From the IMG/VR virus record IMGVR_UViG_3300010391_000214, positions 1 through 48,430 of that record: a stretch of DNA of 48,430 nucleotides. One strand, written 5' to 3'. Every line of letters starts with the position of its first letter. The stretch's first letter is position 1. The notes under the pieces are model-generated. The model was not told the origin of the DNA and made no database searches. It saw only the letters and a program-made list of their open reading frames with translations. Shown here piece after piece: positions 33,799-42,282 of the stretch. A program made the position numbers and the translations under genes. This stretch comes from a virus.

Positions 33799-33827
33799 AT
33801 TATACCATAACCGCAATCGAAAGTCAA
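33799..33827 (-). promoter_or_regulatory. Leftward sigma70 promoter P33.8
   Basis: On the minus strand TTGACT (33822-33827) and TATAAT (33799-33804) are separated by exactly 17 bases, with TATGG before the -10. Downstream comes ACGCAATGTGATGG, nearly identical to the sequence after the promoter at 44.0 kb. It lies in the gap between the VRR-NUC gene and the nuclease cluster and should drive genes from 33.7 kb leftwards. Confidence 0.85.
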
Positions 33828-33833
33828 GGGAAA

Positions 33834-34157
33834 TTATAATTTTGTCCCTATCCACCCAACGAATTTCTCCACCTGCTCGACATCCCAGGCGTACATCGTG
33901 AAGGCCCCGGCCTCGCCCCATTGTTCGAGTTGCATGGCCTGCCGCTTCTGGTGCTCGCGGGAGACACGAGCATCTTCTTCGCTGGCTTTCACTTCGATCG
34001 CGATCATCGTGCCCCGGTAACAGCAGAAGATATCAGGCATCCCTTCCTCGTTTGCCTTCATTACTTTGACCGCCTTGCAGTTGGGGAGGGCGTTGAGATA
34101 ATGTAGTATCTGTCGCTGTAAAATTGATTCCACTATGTCCTTCGCAATTTTAAGCAT
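33834..34157 (-). CDS. VRR-NUC domain nuclease
   Basis: 107 residues from ATG 34157, at better spacing from AGGAG than ATG 34163. The stand-alone VRR-NUC signature is clear: GMPDIF (Asp42) and IAIEVKA (Glu55, Lys57), followed by a Gln-rich helix (HQKRQAMQLEQW). It is a metal-dependent nuclease of the PD-(D/E)XK class, in phages often a Holliday-junction or structure-specific enzyme beside an SNF2 helicase, as here. The start overlaps the helicase stop by a few bases. Confidence 0.85.
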   Translation of the reverse strand: MLKIAKDIVESILQRQILHYLNALPNCKAVKVMKANEEGMPDIFCCYRGTMIAIEVKASEEDARVSREHQKRQAMQLEQWGEAGAFTMYAWDVEQVEKFVGWIGTKL

Positions 34158-35511
34158 TTTCATTCTCCTGTAAGTATTTTAGGGTGGCTTCGCTCACTGT
34201 CTCTTTACGCTGGATGATCTTCCATAGGGCCTGGTCGTATGTCTTGTCGGCCATTATGAAATAGAATCCACACACATCATTCTGCCCGCTCCGCAGGATG
34301 CGGCGGCGGGCTTGCTCGTATGCGTCATAGCTGGCCGAAAGCGAGAAGAAAACGGCGGAGTGCACATATTGCAGATTCACTCCCATCCCCATAGAAGCCG
34401 GGTTTGCGACGAGGTATTTCTTCCGCCCAATCTCGAAGTCCGTCAGGATTCTGTTTCGATTCTTCAGGTCGCCTGCCCATACCGATCCTTTCACACGCTT
34501 TAGGATAGCATCTTTCTCATAGTCGTAGTTGTACCAGATGATCGCCCGATCCCCGATCTCGGCCAGGAGATCATCGAGTTCATTCAGCTTGGCGTTACCA
34601 AACACCTGGGCCTTCCCATCGGGATCATAGATAAATCCGCTGGTCAGTTGGCGAAGGTGCTGCACCAGGGTCAGACAGTTCTTTGTCAGCATCTCCACGC
34701 CCTGGGCCTGGATCACGCAATCGTTCTTCATGCTGTCATAAACTTTACGCTCATTTTGTGACAGTGTTACCCTACGAATCTGCTCAAACGACTGGAGCGA
34801 TGGTAACACATCCTCGGTCTGGACCGCCGATACCCACGGCTCCAGCAATCGGTTGAACTCTGGCTCCAGGTGCGTCTTGAACCTGAACAGCCGAACATTC
34901 TGGGTCGGCATGTACTCGGTATAGAACTGCTCCCGGAACCGGTAGAAGTTGTCATCGAATCCCTTACCCAGGCCGGCCACGAACTTGACCTGTGCCCAAT
35001 ACTCGAAGCGTTCGTTGGGGGCTGGCGTGCCCGACAATGCGAACCGATGGGGGATGGGTACTTTGAGTGGGGGGAAGGCCCCGCCTCGTGTGTGCTGCCC
35101 CGCTAGGGCCATTGCCATCGAAGTACGGCGGCTCTTTGGGTTCCGTATCTGGCTTGACTCATCCAGGATTATCGTCTGGAATCCGCGTTTGGCAATTTCA
35201 CTATACATCGAACAGGCAATACCATAAGAGGTAATGAACAATTTGTGTTGTTCGTTAAGTAGTTTCTTTCTCTTGGCGGGTGTTTGCTGCCAGATTACGC
35301 ATGGTTTCAGAGATGGCATCCACTTCGCGATCTCCTTGACCCACACATCCAGAACCACAGAGGCCGGGCAGATGAGCAGGCAGGGCTTGGAATAGAACGA
35401 CAGCAGGTGCAGGGCCGTCAGCGATTTGCCTGTACCACATCCGTGGGCGACCAGCAGATTCTGCTTGCGTCCTCGGCTCGCGGCGGCATCCTGATGCGGG
35501 CGTAGGTTCAC
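34150..35511 (-). CDS. SNF2-type superfamily 2 helicase
   Basis: 453 residues from GTG 35511, which overlaps the polymerase TGA (GTGA), the junction type used elsewhere here. Motif I is AHGCGTGKS (Lys29); motif II is ILDESS (Asp117, Glu118), the DE-x-x box of SNF2/Swi2 proteins; the second RecA lobe shows QYVHSAVFFSLSAS and an EQARRRILRSGQ arginine-finger motif. It is a DNA translocase, paired with VRR-NUC as in many phages. Longer N-terminal starts would invade the polymerase gene. Confidence 0.85.
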   Translation of the reverse strand: MNLRPHQDAAASRGRKQNLLVAHGCGTGKSLTALHLLSFYSKPCLLICPASVVLDVWVKEIAKWMPSLKPCVIWQQTPAKRKKLLNEQHKLFITSYGIACSMYSEIAKRGFQTIILDESSQIRNPKSRRTSMAMALAGQHTRGGAFPPLKVPIPHRFALSGTPAPNERFEYWAQVKFVAGLGKGFDDNFYRFREQFYTEYMPTQNVRLFRFKTHLEPEFNRLLEPWVSAVQTEDVLPSLQSFEQIRRVTLSQNERKVYDSMKNDCVIQAQGVEMLTKNCLTLVQHLRQLTSGFIYDPDGKAQVFGNAKLNELDDLLAEIGDRAIIWYNYDYEKDAILKRVKGSVWAGDLKNRNRILTDFEIGRKKYLVANPASMGMGVNLQYVHSAVFFSLSASYDAYEQARRRILRSGQNDVCGFYFIMADKTYDQALWKIIQRKETVSEATLKYLQENENA

Positions 35512-37508
35512 TTCGTGTACCGCTTGCTGACCTGGCCTTCGCAGTTCAGGGGCAGGCCCTGACACCAGGCCGGTACAATCCGCATAATATTACACATGGT
35601 TTCTAACATCTTGTTTGCCTTGTAATCTGGACATAAACTAACCAGTTCATCGTGACAATGGAAGATGATCGGCAAACCAGCATCCTCACATCGGAGGATC
35701 GCTTCGGCCAGGATGTCACGACATGCTGCCTGGTCCTCATTCTCAGTCAGAGTTCCGCCCCATAGTTCACCGTGCTTCCAAACGATCTTATCCCGATCGG
35801 CTTTCTGCACGATGTCGGCATAGGGGTATCGCATGAAGCGGCCGCTTGGCAGTTTCATATAGACCATGTGCCCCTTGCGAATGAAGGTAGTGCCAGACTC
35901 GGATGGGAACCAGGTGTTCTCTGTCCGGACTGCCTGGCGGAACGCACCCTCGATCTTCGACCAGTGCTTCGGGACACGCGAATAGGTTGTCCGATATGTT
36001 TTCACAACCCGATGGGCCATGTTGACATCGTACTCACCGGCTGCAATCTTGGCCCGGAGAACCTCGTCATCGCCCATGCGAATGAAGAACTTGTTACCGC
36101 CCATGCCGTACCCACATCCCAGGATACCCTGCTTCCCGAACGCTCGGCGGAGCGAGTACAGATCAGCCAGGGCTTTGGGGTCATCCTTCTTGGCCTTCCG
36201 GACCCTGGCCCCAAACAGTTTGCCGGCGAACATCGAATAGACATCTTCCCGCCGGGCGAATCCTTCGAGCAGGTCATCCTGATGCGACAGCCACGCCAGC
36301 ATCACGGCCTCGATCGAACACCAGTCAACAATCAGGAATGAATAACCCGGCGGCGGGATAAGTAGCCAGCGGATATGGTTCACGAGTTCGTGGGATTTTG
36401 ATCCCATGTTCTGGGGGTTGACTCCCTCGCATCCTGACCAGCGGGCAGTGTGTGCCCCGCAGTAGGTCAGCGGCACAGGGAAGATTCCCCCATTGGCCAG
36501 GGCCATCCGTGCCATCTTCCCGATCCTGGCAATATGGTTGGGCCAGGACTTCGCTGACTGCCGGGCCTTCGCCAGGATGCGGACCTGTTCTACCGGGTGA
36601 TTGAGCAGGCCCAGGAATCCATCGTCCGTCTTGGCGAAGGCGGGGATCATTCCCTCTTGCCCGGTCAGGGCGATCATCGTCTTTGTGGGTTTCCCCTTCT
36701 TCATCGGCAGCGTGCGTTTGCCTTCGGGCATAGCAGCCAGGATCGCCTCGGAGAATTGGAGGGGGCTGTTGAGAATTTTGGAATCCGTTCCGGCGGCGGC
36801 CAATGTCTCCTTCAAGATATTTTCCATCTGGTTTGTCAGGTTCTCAGCCAGGGCGAAATCAAACCGGATGGGTGAATCCAACCACAGCTTCAGGGTGTGC
36901 CGCATCATCGGCAGTTCCAGGGCCGGGTTGGACAGGGAGGGCAGCCACTTGATCGCGGCCGTACCCTCGATGAACACATCATCCTGGCAATACGCATCGT
37001 GGGCCTGCCGTTGCTCCAGGTTCATATCGTCCCAGCGGAGGCCCTTGAACTGCATCGTGTCGCCCTTCGGCCTGCACTTGAGCCGGCCAGCAATGTCCTT
37101 CAACTTGGCCGATGCCCTCGATTCCAAGTGGTGCGACAACATCTTTACATCGAGTACATAAGGCGGCGTTATGTCGAAAATCTTCTTCAAAATGTACGCA
37201 TCATAATGAGCGTTCTGGATTACGACTGTCACATTCTCCAGGTTCTTCCCGTAGAGGGCGGAGAAGTAATACCCAGTGCGGTCCTCGGTCAGGATCGTAC
37301 CACCCACGAAATGGGTGTGCCATTCCTGCCCTGGCTTGATCTCCGCCCACCCTACGCCGGTGAACTCAAACCGAGGATCGTTCACATACTCTGGGATCGA
37401 CATCTTCTTCAGCGAATAGGCAGCATCGAAGAAAGTTTCAAAATCAATGACAAACAGAGTAGTCGGCCATCCGGCGGCCTTCAGGATTTCATCCCAGGTT
37501 AAGGACAT
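35508..37508 (-). CDS. DNA polymerase, family A (with 3'-5' exonuclease)
   Basis: 666 residues from ATG 37508. The exonuclease domain shows VIDFETFFD (Asp22, Glu24). Polymerase motif A is IVDWCSIEA (Asp395), motif B lies in RRAFGKQGILGCGYGMGG, and motif C is FHCHDEL (Asp620), where most relatives have VHDE. There is no 5'-3' exonuclease domain. It is the replicative polymerase of this phage, working with the P4-type primase-helicase. An ATG at 37532 would add 8 residues over the upstream gene. Confidence 0.92.
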   Translation of the reverse strand: MSLTWDEILKAAGWPTTLFVIDFETFFDAAYSLKKMSIPEYVNDPRFEFTGVGWAEIKPGQEWHTHFVGGTILTEDRTGYYFSALYGKNLENVTVVIQNAHYDAYILKKIFDITPPYVLDVKMLSHHLESRASAKLKDIAGRLKCRPKGDTMQFKGLRWDDMNLEQRQAHDAYCQDDVFIEGTAAIKWLPSLSNPALELPMMRHTLKLWLDSPIRFDFALAENLTNQMENILKETLAAAGTDSKILNSPLQFSEAILAAMPEGKRTLPMKKGKPTKTMIALTGQEGMIPAFAKTDDGFLGLLNHPVEQVRILAKARQSAKSWPNHIARIGKMARMALANGGIFPVPLTYCGAHTARWSGCEGVNPQNMGSKSHELVNHIRWLLIPPPGYSFLIVDWCSIEAVMLAWLSHQDDLLEGFARREDVYSMFAGKLFGARVRKAKKDDPKALADLYSLRRAFGKQGILGCGYGMGGNKFFIRMGDDEVLRAKIAAGEYDVNMAHRVVKTYRTTYSRVPKHWSKIEGAFRQAVRTENTWFPSESGTTFIRKGHMVYMKLPSGRFMRYPYADIVQKADRDKIVWKHGELWGGTLTENEDQAACRDILAEAILRCEDAGLPIIFHCHDELVSLCPDYKANKMLETMCNIMRIVPAWCQGLPLNCEGQVSKRYTK

Positions 37509-37908
37509 GTCGGTTCCCGTCTTTAGTGGCATGAATCATCGGCAATGTATCCTTCTCCAGTTCGGCCAGGGGCTTGAGCAACAGTCCCCAGGCCCTGGGG
37601 GAATACTCCCCGGCGAGCCACCGCTTATAGAGTTCCCGGAATCGGCCCACCCAATACCCCACATAGTAGAGGATACATTCCCGTAGCGTCCCGGTGAATC
37701 GAGTTCGGTGGGGATAGAGGCCATCATGGATGGCGTTGGGGAGCCGCATGTGGGTACAGTAGGTCGTCAACAAGGACCGCTCCTGGGTACTCCAGGTCGT
37801 ATTGAGCAGCACTTTCACCAGGGCGTAGTGCCACCGGGAGATCATGCTGTCGGCCTCGTGGATCGACACGATCGACTGGCAATGCAGTCTATGGAAAGTT
37901 CCCATCAT
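37489..37908 (-). CDS. Hypothetical protein, 139 residues
   Basis: Starts at ATG 37908 in an ATGA overlap and overlaps the polymerase start by ~20 nt. Helical and rich in Tyr, Leu, Arg and Trp with His/Cys in the first half (FHRLHCQSIVSIHEAD). I do not recognise a family. Its tight coupling to polymerase suggests a replication accessory role (inference). Confidence 0.6.
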   Translation of the reverse strand: MMGTFHRLHCQSIVSIHEADSMISRWHYALVKVLLNTTWSTQERSLLTTYCTHMRLPNAIHDGLYPHRTRFTGTLRECILYYVGYWVGRFRELYKRWLAGEYSPRAWGLLLKPLAELEKDTLPMIHATKDGNRHVLNLG

Positions 37909-38129
37909 ATCACATCCTCATTAAGTTCATCGCACCGCACCCAGGCATCCTGTTTGCTCGTGAAGAATTGGGTTGCAATGCAGTCATTGATAAACAGGAT
38001 GCCGTCCACTGTCTCGAACCAGTGGATTTTCGTCCAGACTGGCTCCCATAATTCGAGGCCGGTATCGTCGTCGATAAAAGGGGCCACACTCCACAGTTCT
38101 GTTCCGATTATCAAGGGATCGGGCAGCAT
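37905..38129 (-). CDS. Hypothetical protein, 74 residues
   Basis: Starts at ATG 38129, two nt after the phosphoesterase stop, with GAGG upstream. Acidic beta-rich sequence with many Trp/Asp/Glu (FIDDDTGLELWEPVW). Longer frames upstream lie over the phosphoesterase and are rejected. Function unknown. Confidence 0.55.
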   Translation of the reverse strand: MLPDPLIIGTELWSVAPFIDDDTGLELWEPVWTKIHWFETVDGILFINDCIATQFFTSKQDAWVRCDELNEDVI

Positions 38130-38131
38130 GA

Positions 38132-38833
38132 TTACCTCTTGGATTTCGAGTCGTGATACTTTTCGCCCTTGCCGCACGGCATGAGGTGAAGCTGAGGCAT
38201 ACCGTCCAGCACAACACCAGCCGCCATGATCGGCTTGCAAGGATTTCGATCCTGGTAGAGGAACTGGATGCGATTCCAGGCGATCCCGCAGCCGACATCC
38301 ATCCCGAACAAACGCTGAGTAGGATTGCAGAGGAACTTCACGCCTGCCTGGGTATGGAAGTGACCCATAACGCAGGACTGTGCCATCTTCCGCATCGTGT
38401 TGTAGGCCGGGGACATCCCGCCGCCACAGCCATCGCCGTGTACATAGAGCACACCATCGACGGTTACGGAGTTGACCCACTTCCAGTTCGGCGTGTCCCA
38501 TATCTGAGCGAAGGATTTCAGCACCAGTTCCGGCACGCTCCCGGTGGACGCTTTGCGGATGAGCAGCCGATCGTGGTTGCCGATCGTCACTGTCGCCTTC
38601 GGGAACATGCGATACCATTCCCGCACCGATGTCTGGGCCTTCAGGATTTCCTGTGACGGGCCGTCTGCATCGGGGTGCTTCTCGTAATATGAGATTGAAT
38701 GCAGGTCCACGATGTCGCCCAGGAACACGACTGTATCGCACTTGTGCTCGCGGTACAGATCGCGGCAGAACGCCATATACCCAGGACGCACCTGGGGCAA
38801 ATGAAGATCACCAATCGCTAAGCATCGACTCAT
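38132..38833 (-). CDS. Calcineurin-like metallophosphoesterase
   Basis: 233 residues from ATG 38833 in a TAATG overlap. Conserved blocks: GDLH (Asp9, His11), GDIVDLH (Asp40), GNHDR (Asn86, His87), VHGDG and GHFHT, the full two-metal site of this superfamily. Phage members act as nucleases, phosphatases or nucleotide phosphodiesterases; here it could process DNA ends or nucleotides. No specificity can be read from the sequence. Confidence 0.9.
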   Translation of the reverse strand: MSRCLAIGDLHLPQVRPGYMAFCRDLYREHKCDTVVFLGDIVDLHSISYYEKHPDADGPSQEILKAQTSVREWYRMFPKATVTIGNHDRLLIRKASTGSVPELVLKSFAQIWDTPNWKWVNSVTVDGVLYVHGDGCGGGMSPAYNTMRKMAQSCVMGHFHTQAGVKFLCNPTQRLFGMDVGCGIAWNRIQFLYQDRNPCKPIMAAGVVLDGMPQLHLMPCGKGEKYHDSKSKR

Positions 38834-39327
38834 TACACGACCTTCCAAGTAATATAATTCTTCGGGGTGAAGTTATATGACCAGAATGGGATCGTGTCCT
38901 GCCCGCAGATCGTGCAGGCACGCTTGTCACACAGGCAATCCAAGAACTTATCCAGCAGCCGCTCAGTGTTATCGTTCCATTCATGGAAAAGGAACACCGG
39001 CTTGTTGATCGCCAGGGCGTGCTCGATCTCGATCCGCATTCCCCGCGACACCATCTGCCCGGATGGATCGTAGGCCAGGACGAAGTCGCGGCGGGACAGG
39101 ATGTCGCAGTCTGTCAGCAGGATTCCCCGCTCGGAGATCAGTTGGTTCTTGTAGGCCACCTGCACAAATTCATCATGGTCCGCCGGAATATACAGGGCGA
39201 CACCCGTATCTTCCTCAATTTGCCAGGCGACATCGCTGCATTCCTCGCAGGCCTGTTTAATCTGTTCCGGAGTAGCCGATTCCCCGGCCGCTCCCCGTAT
39301 GGGGTGTGAAAAATACGCATCCATCAT
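38833..39327 (-). CDS. Nucleoside 2-deoxyribosyltransferase-like protein
   Basis: 164 residues. The N-terminus has SHPIRG and the middle has RGMRIEIEHALAINKPVFLF, the flavodoxin-like core with the GxxxEIGxA-type motif of nucleoside 2-deoxyribosyltransferase-like phage proteins. Two Cys pairs near the C-terminus (CLCDKRACTIC) may bind metal. It could act on nucleosides alongside the diphosphohydrolase-like protein two genes upstream. Catalytic residues are only partly evident. Confidence 0.6.
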   Translation of the reverse strand: MMDAYFSHPIRGAAGESATPEQIKQACEECSDVAWQIEEDTGVALYIPADHDEFVQVAYKNQLISERGILLTDCDILSRRDFVLAYDPSGQMVSRGMRIEIEHALAINKPVFLFHEWNDNTERLLDKFLDCLCDKRACTICGQDTIPFWSYNFTPKNYITWKVV

Positions 39328-39602
39328 TTCCCTTTCGGTTTGAGTTTCGCATTTAGGCGGTGGCCCAGGTCACAGCCGATAAGCTGCCCCAGGGCGTACC
39401 CCGCACCGTAAGCTATGAAGCAGATCGGATTCGTCTGGTTGGCAACCACCATGCTGAACACCCACACCCATACCGTGACCTCGAAGAAGGCGATGATCGC
39501 GGCATAGTATTTGTGCCCGGCTACCACGAGCAGCCATCGCACGGTTTCCACCAGGACATCCACTGTTCTGAAGACAAAGATCATTAAGGCGATCCAAAAC
39601 AT
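39324..39602 (-). CDS. Membrane protein, DUF5698/UPF0316-like
   Basis: 92 residues from ATG 39602, six nt after GGAG. Three hydrophobic helices (FWIALMIFVFRTVDVLVETVR; YYAAIIAFFEVTVWVWVFSM; YGAGYALGQLIG, given in part) with the order RxxDV...FFEV...NP...YALG, as in the small bacterial UPF0316 family. The biological role is unknown. An unusual cargo in a replication operon. Confidence 0.65.
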   Translation of the reverse strand: MFWIALMIFVFRTVDVLVETVRWLLVVAGHKYYAAIIAFFEVTVWVWVFSMVVANQTNPICFIAYGAGYALGQLIGCDLGHRLNAKLKPKGK

Positions 39603-39603
39603 A

Positions 39604-40167
39604 TCATGCTCCGTGTTCGAGGTTCCCCGGATTGACTCGGTTTCCGAATTCATCGAAGGGGCCATAGCGGTCATTCCCATACTTGGCTATCACTTCTCCG
39701 GCTGAGATGGTCCGGCCAGTGGTGTTCTTGATGACGGGCCAGGCCGGAGGTTCCTTCGGCGGGCATACCGCCGCCCGATCACGACCATAAAATCTGCGGA
39801 ATTGACCATCATTGAACAGGTCTTCCAGGGATTCGGGGCGTTCCCCGTTCTTGATCTTGTCTCTGAAGAACATGACGGCCCCGGCGTTGAAGATGACTGC
39901 GGCCAGGTGGTCTTCCTGCTCATCCCCATCGAGAAGTTGAAACGCATGGCGGAGCAGAGACGACAGGCAGCGTCGAATGTTCATCCCCTTCTGCCAGTTG
40001 TTGTCGGTGTACTTCTTCGCACCTTTCTCCAGGTGTTTGGCGAAGCGGTCGATCACGATCTGGGGGACCAGATCATATCGCCCACGGCCTTCGGCGGAAC
40101 TGCGAACCGCACCTGTCTCGGCGAATGTCGCGAGTTCCGGCGTTTCTTTGATCTCATACTCTCCCAT
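39604..40167 (-). CDS. dATP/dGTP diphosphohydrolase-like protein
   Basis: 187 residues. The N-terminal ~100 show TGAVRS...GRYDLVP, EKGAKKYTDNNWQKG, RHAFQLLDGDEQEDHLAA and FNAGAVMFF: the dATP/dGTP diphosphohydrolase N-terminal family (formerly DUF5664). Related phage enzymes hydrolyse dATP or dGTP to the monophosphate, including MazZ in phages that replace A with 2-aminoadenine. The C-terminal part is extended and unrecognised. No PurZ-type adenylosuccinate synthetase is in the window, so a base-replacement role is not supported by context. Confidence 0.72.
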   Translation of the reverse strand: MGEYEIKETPELATFAETGAVRSSAEGRGRYDLVPQIVIDRFAKHLEKGAKKYTDNNWQKGMNIRRCLSSLLRHAFQLLDGDEQEDHLAAVIFNAGAVMFFRDKIKNGERPESLEDLFNDGQFRRFYGRDRAAVCPPKEPPAWPVIKNTTGRTISAGEVIAKYGNDRYGPFDEFGNRVNPGNLEHGA

Positions 40168-40184
40168 TACTTATCCCCTTCATC

Positions 40185-40793
40185 TTAAATCTTGTTTAGT
40201 TTCAGCCATGCACGATACCCGTCTGTCTGATGTTCTGTCGGGGGTGTCGTATCCAGATCGAACCAGCGGCAACAGTGGTGATTTGCGTATGTGCCCATCA
40301 TTTCAGGAGTCATCTGTTTATCCACCGGCAAATCCCTATTGTTGCGGTAGATAGTCTGATTCTCCCGGCAGTGGTGGCAGGTGGGAATCGGGTCCCGCTT
40401 GATAACTTCCACCCGGCGGATGATGGTGTTCCCGCACAGGCAGCGGGCCTCGACGGTGCGGCGATAGTTCGGGCGTTCGGTCTTGTGCTCCATCGTTCGC
40501 CATTCCTCGATGGGGACAACCCGCAGGATCGTAAGTGACCCAACAACAACACCCTCTTTGAGCACACGCGGGTGGCCTACGCCCTGGGGCTTCATAAAAC
40601 GCCGGGAGCAATAGCGGCAACTGTTGGATGCACCCGAAAGGAGACTATTCGTGAATACCAATCGGGCCGGGGAGTCGCAGTTCATACACTTCGCGAGCAC
40701 CTTGCGATTCGAGCCATGTTGTTCGATGTCTGTCTCGACCACTTCCCAGAATCCGAATACATCGCCGATCTTAATCTTGGATTTACGCCCCAT
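40185..40793 (-). CDS. Tandem zinc-ribbon protein (HNH-associated type)
   Basis: 202 residues with two similar units. Unit 1 (~8-66): GDVFGFWEVVE, then CMNCDS, then SCRYC. Unit 2 (~84-145): VGSLTILRVV, then CLCGN, then CHHC. This N-terminal style of domain often precedes HNH or AP2 domains in phage homing enzymes, but no HNH follows here. The adjacent gene is endonuclease VII. Probably DNA-binding. TAATG overlap with the next upstream gene. Confidence 0.6.
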   Translation of the reverse strand: MGRKSKIKIGDVFGFWEVVETDIEQHGSNRKVLAKCMNCDSPARLVFTNSLLSGASNSCRYCSRRFMKPQGVGHPRVLKEGVVVGSLTILRVVPIEEWRTMEHKTERPNYRRTVEARCLCGNTIIRRVEVIKRDPIPTCHHCRENQTIYRNNRDLPVDKQMTPEMMGTYANHHCCRWFDLDTTPPTEHQTDGYRAWLKLNKI

Positions 40794-41269
40794 TATTTTT
40801 TGCTCCGTTCCAAATACATGGCCGCGGCCAAGAGGTTTTCTACTGAATCGCCCAATAATCCTACCGCCATATTACATCGGGAGCATAGAAGCCCACGCAC
40901 TTTCCCCGTTTCGTGATCGTGATCGACATTCAAACCAATCACTTTACCATGCCGATGGGCAGATTCCGGTTTCCCGCAAATTGCACATAATCCATGTTGA
41001 CTTTTACTCAACTCGCCGTAGTACTCGGCGGAAATACCGTACATATTGCGTAACCACCGCCCTCTGTCGGCCACTTTACTGCGGGATGTTTGTTGATATT
41101 TTAATGTGGTGGCTCGGTGCTTTCGTCTTCCAGTCTCGGTCCGCACCCATTGTTTATTCGCTCTCGCATTACAGGCCTTACACCATGAGCACAATCCATC
41201 GGGCCGGTTTTTATGCCGGGAAAATTGATCGAATTCTTTTTCTATCCCACATTTTGGGCATCGCTTCAT
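40793..41269 (-). CDS. Recombination endonuclease VII
   Basis: 158 residues. N-terminal zinc motif CPKCG...CSWCKAC, then YGISAEYYGELSKSQHGLCAICGK, then NVDHDHETGKVRGLLCSRCN, the His-Me finger catalytic core of the endonuclease VII family. It resolves branched DNA such as Holliday junctions before packaging. Start overlaps the previous stop. Confidence 0.92.
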   Translation of the reverse strand: MKRCPKCGIEKEFDQFSRHKNRPDGLCSWCKACNARANKQWVRTETGRRKHRATTLKYQQTSRSKVADRGRWLRNMYGISAEYYGELSKSQHGLCAICGKPESAHRHGKVIGLNVDHDHETGKVRGLLCSRCNMAVGLLGDSVENLLAAAMYLERSKK

Positions 41270-41451
41270 TCTTTTTCTTTCGATAAATCCTCACATATTT
41301 TTTTCAAATCGACAGAGGGGACGCGGCAACAAAACAAATTCCAGTGCTTTGGGCACACCGCAATAGATATACCCAAATGGATATAGGTCAATAGCCCGAT
41401 CTGCTCCGTGCAACCCCCGATTCCACACCGATCGGGATCAATAGGTGTCAT
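41266..41451 (-). CDS. Small Cys-containing hypothetical protein
   Basis: 61 residues from ATG 41451; a longer start (41520) would overlap the next gene by 83 nt. Cys pairs CGIGGC, CPKHWNLFCC fit a zinc site. Ends in an ATGA overlap with endonuclease VII. Function unknown. Confidence 0.5.
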   Translation of the reverse strand: MTPIDPDRCGIGGCTEQIGLLTYIHLGISIAVCPKHWNLFCCRVPSVDLKKICEDLSKEKE

Positions 41452-41731
41452 CTTCGTCGCACCCGCTGCAATCATCGAGAGGGTCGCAGTCGTCACAGGG
41501 CCGATCCCCGTAGAGTTCAAGCCCTTCGGGGTCCAGATCGTTACGATCCGGGGCCGATGTGCTCACGGCCAACACCCGGCGGCTCACGATGATATCCTCG
41601 AAGGGGATATCCATACCGGCGACCTCTTGATCCTGGCCGTCAAGCACGATCTCCTTTGCCTCATCCGCATCCTGGGCCTCGATTGCCACGGTCTGCGTTT
41701 GGCGGATTTGAAAAGTAATGTGATAAAGCAC
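41438..41731 (-). CDS. Acidic hypothetical protein with Cys/Asp-rich tail
   Basis: 97 residues from GTG 41731, preceded by AAGGAAG at good spacing. The first half is a short alpha/beta domain; the tail (DDCDPLDDCSGCDEDD) is strikingly acidic with four cysteines, possibly a metal site or DNA-mimic-like surface. Function unknown. Confidence 0.55.
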   Translation of the reverse strand: MLYHITFQIRQTQTVAIEAQDADEAKEIVLDGQDQEVAGMDIPFEDIIVSRRVLAVSTSAPDRNDLDPEGLELYGDRPCDDCDPLDDCSGCDEDDTY

Positions 41732-41732
41732 T

Positions 41733-42158
41733 TTACACTTCCTTTCTGTGAAGTTCGATATGACATTTCGAGCACAACCACATAACATCTACCGGCTTTG
41801 AATAATCCTCATGGTGGGCCTGCGGCTTTGGGTTCTCGTGGCACATCTCGCAAACATCAGGCCGCACTAAGACCCCTGCACGGAGGGCGAGGGCAACAAT
41901 CATCCGAGCCGCCAATTTTTCCGGATAGTTTAGGGCGTGGCGAAACTGCCCCATCGCCTGGGATCGCTTGTGCCCCTCGGTCATCCTATAGGCCTTCTTA
42001 TTCGCCCGTCCCTTTTCCGTATCTCGATACCGCTTTTGGCGTGCCCTGGACCCAGCAAGGTGAGACTCCCTGTATTTTTTCTCATTGGCGTGGACCTGGT
42101 CGAGGTTCCGGATTCTCCACTGGCGGAGATACTCGGCTTGGCTCTCTTTCACACCCAT
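41733..42158 (-). CDS. HNH-like zinc protein (paralogue of the gene at 46084)
   Basis: 141 residues. A long basic helical N-terminus (~85 residues, Arg/Lys/Gln-rich) is followed by CEMCHENPKPQAHHEDYSKP and WLCSKCHIELH, the compact His-Me finger (HNH-type) fold with two zinc Cys pairs. Likely a nicking or homing-type nuclease, or a DNA-binding relative. AAAGGG lies before the ATG. Confidence 0.75.
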   Translation of the reverse strand: MGVKESQAEYLRQWRIRNLDQVHANEKKYRESHLAGSRARQKRYRDTEKGRANKKAYRMTEGHKRSQAMGQFRHALNYPEKLAARMIVALALRAGVLVRPDVCEMCHENPKPQAHHEDYSKPVDVMWLCSKCHIELHRKEV

Positions 42159-42282
42159 TGCGAATCCCTTTCAGTCTGATCTCGAATTCATGTTTCGTTA
42201 TCTGGTGCTGAGCATACGCCCATCTCAATTCATATTCCGCCCGGCCCACTAAGCAGGGGCGGCGTGCACTGCCTTTCCCCAT
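42082..42282 (-). CDS. Short conserved phage peptide, MGKG type
   Basis: 66 residues. The N-terminus (MGKGSARRPC, then RAEYELRWAYA, then ITKHEFEIRLKGI) matches a short phage protein pattern I know from many genomes. No function is known. Its ATG lies inside the -10 box of the promoter at 42281-42309, so it cannot be translated from that transcript as usually defined unless an upstream transcript covers it. The C-terminus overlaps the HNH gene by 77 nt. Confidence 0.5.
   Translation of the reverse strand: MGKGSARRPCLVGRAEYELRWAYAQHQITKHEFEIRLKGIRNGCEREPSRVSPPVENPEPRPGPRQ

Noticed and set aside
37905-38741. 278-residue frame overlapping the phosphoesterase
   Set aside because: Its N-terminal two thirds are the shadow of the phosphoesterase; only the last 74 codons after ATG 38129 have a ribosome site and coupling.
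39604-40167. 2-aminoadenine (Z) genome
   Set aside because: A MazZ-like family member and a family A polymerase are present, but no PurZ-like adenylosuccinate synthetase is seen anywhere in the window.
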